DNA of 64,000 bases from Massariosphaeria phaeospora (lineage: Eukaryota; Ascomycota; Dothideomycetes; Pleosporales), in the NCBI GenBank assembly GCA_011032825.1, contig JAADJZ010000010.1, forward strand, positions 62,001 to 126,000. The letters run 5' to 3'. The position numbers and the translations under genes were made by a program. The notes under the pieces were generated by a model. The model saw nothing but the letters and a program-made list of their open reading frames with translations. It made no database searches and was not told the origin of the DNA. Shown one piece after another: positions 63,303-64,000 of the stretch. Each line of letters begins with the position of its first letter. Position 1 is the stretch's first letter.

Positions 63303-64000
63303 ATGGCGTCACCCTTGGAGGACGATGTAAGCCAAGCAGCTGCCGTCTACAGGTAGCGGATACTAATTGTCGCAATAGGTCTTCGAGAAATTGAGGCAGA
63401 AGACGGACCCCGCCGAGCAGAGGAAACAGTATGACGAGCTCGATGCGCGGTTATTCGCACAGCAGCAGAAGTCGCAGGAAAGGGTGGTAGAGCTTGTACG
63501 TACCCCCTACAGTCGCCATTATGCCCTGTGGTTTTGGGCGCTAATCCCGCGCAAAGATCGACGACAATTCCACCCTCCCGGTTACCATCTCATCGGTCCG
63601 CATTCTCAACGCCAACCGAACAAGACGAGGATTCCTCGAGCGCGTGGTCAATCCTATACTGAGCGCAAACCGCAGCGACCAGTATACACTCCAAGAGGCA
63701 TTGAAGGAGGTCGGCAATGCCACTGAAAAGCTCAATCGGTTTGGTGAGTAGGCAGCAGAGCGAGATTGGATATGGTCTGACCAGCGTGTAGGTATCTTCA
63801 AGTCGCCAATATCTGTCTATTTCGACCGGCCCGATCAAACGATACCCACTTCTTCCCCCACCGATGTCGACGTGTACATATCAGCCTACGAACGCGGTAA
63901 CTATACTATCAAGACTGGAACAGAAGCCGGAGCTTCGGAAGCAGATGCATACATAAACGCCGAATTGCGGAATCTCTTCGGTGGCGCCGAAACGCTGAAT
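63303..64000 (+). CDS. sam50: Sorting and assembly machinery subunit Sam50/Tob55 (5' part)
   Basis: Four exons are visible before the window ends: 63303-63326 (MASPLEDD), 63379-63495, 63557-63743 and 63792 to the edge. Introns of 52, 61 and 48 nt have GTAAGC/GTACGT/GTGAGT donors and AATAG/CAAAG/TGTAG acceptors, and the frames close across all three. The spliced protein contains the POTRA-like N-terminal region of Sam50: helical QKTDPAEQRKQYDELDARLF, then VTISSVRILNANRTRRGFLE, SANRSDQYTLQEALKEVGN, KLNRFGIFKSPISVYFDRP and a start of the barrel region (VDVYISAYERGNYTIKTGTE). Sam50 inserts beta-barrel proteins into the mitochondrial outer membrane. The rest of the 16-strand barrel is beyond 64000. 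Confidence 0.88.

Overview
The window is nuclear DNA of a filamentous ascomycete. Genes are spaced about 0.1-1 kb apart on both strands. Most introns are 47-65 nt with GTRNGT-type donors, CTRAC-type branch sites and YAG acceptors. The protein families (DASH subunit Duo1, an HMT1-type vacuolar ABC half-transporter, a pisatin-demethylase-like P450, a DUF7918 protein, fungal galactokinase) fit Pezizomycotina. A dothideomycete, perhaps Pleosporales, is my guess from general style, not a proven placement. I see no bacterial operons, CRISPR arrays, rRNA, convincing tRNA or intact transposon.

Layout. 1-6.0 kb: tail of a Gly/Asn-rich gene, an unrecognised four-exon gene, a tubulin-tyrosine-ligase-like protein, and Mcm10. 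6.3-11 kb: RNase H2 subunit B (divergent from Mcm10), an unrecognised Ser/Pro-rich protein, and DASH subunit Duo1. 11.5-17.4 kb: galactokinase, a HAD hydrolase, dolichol-phosphate mannosyltransferase, and a cytochrome P450. 18.3-21.5 kb: the HMT1-like ABC transporter. 23.0-30.4 kb: two unrecognised genes, an SR140-like splicing factor, and a DUF7918 protein. 31.4-35.4 kb: a TRAPPC12-like TPR protein, divergent from acetolactate synthase (ILV2). 35.4-40.5 kb: a gene-poor stretch holding a decayed tandem array. 40.5-57.8 kb: aldo/keto reductase, a Pro-rich membrane-anchored protein, HGH1, an MFS transporter, TFIIF alpha, a Cid1-like nucleotidyltransferase, and a sugar transporter. 57.8-61 kb: a second gene-poor stretch. 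62-64 kb: UBC6, and the 5' part of SAM50, which runs off the window.

Most genes are housekeeping and do not form a metabolic cluster. Several neighbours share divergent promoters. The Mcm10/RNase H2B promoter carries three ACGCG cores, suggesting shared S-phase control. The ILV2 upstream region carries a perfect TGACTCA cross-pathway (Gcn4/CpcA) site.

The most unusual structures are the degenerate array with a period near 428 bp at about 36.9-38.4 kb, an 18-bp minisatellite ending three bases before the aldo/keto reductase start codon, a 42-bp in-frame duplication in the SR140-like gene, very small first coding exons (6, 21 and 34 nt), and repeated use of pentanucleotide microsatellites, especially (AGCTC)n. 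Exon boundaries were worked out by eye from frame, splice motifs and family similarity. Start codons were moved to an ATG wherever the longest open frame began with GTG or TTG.
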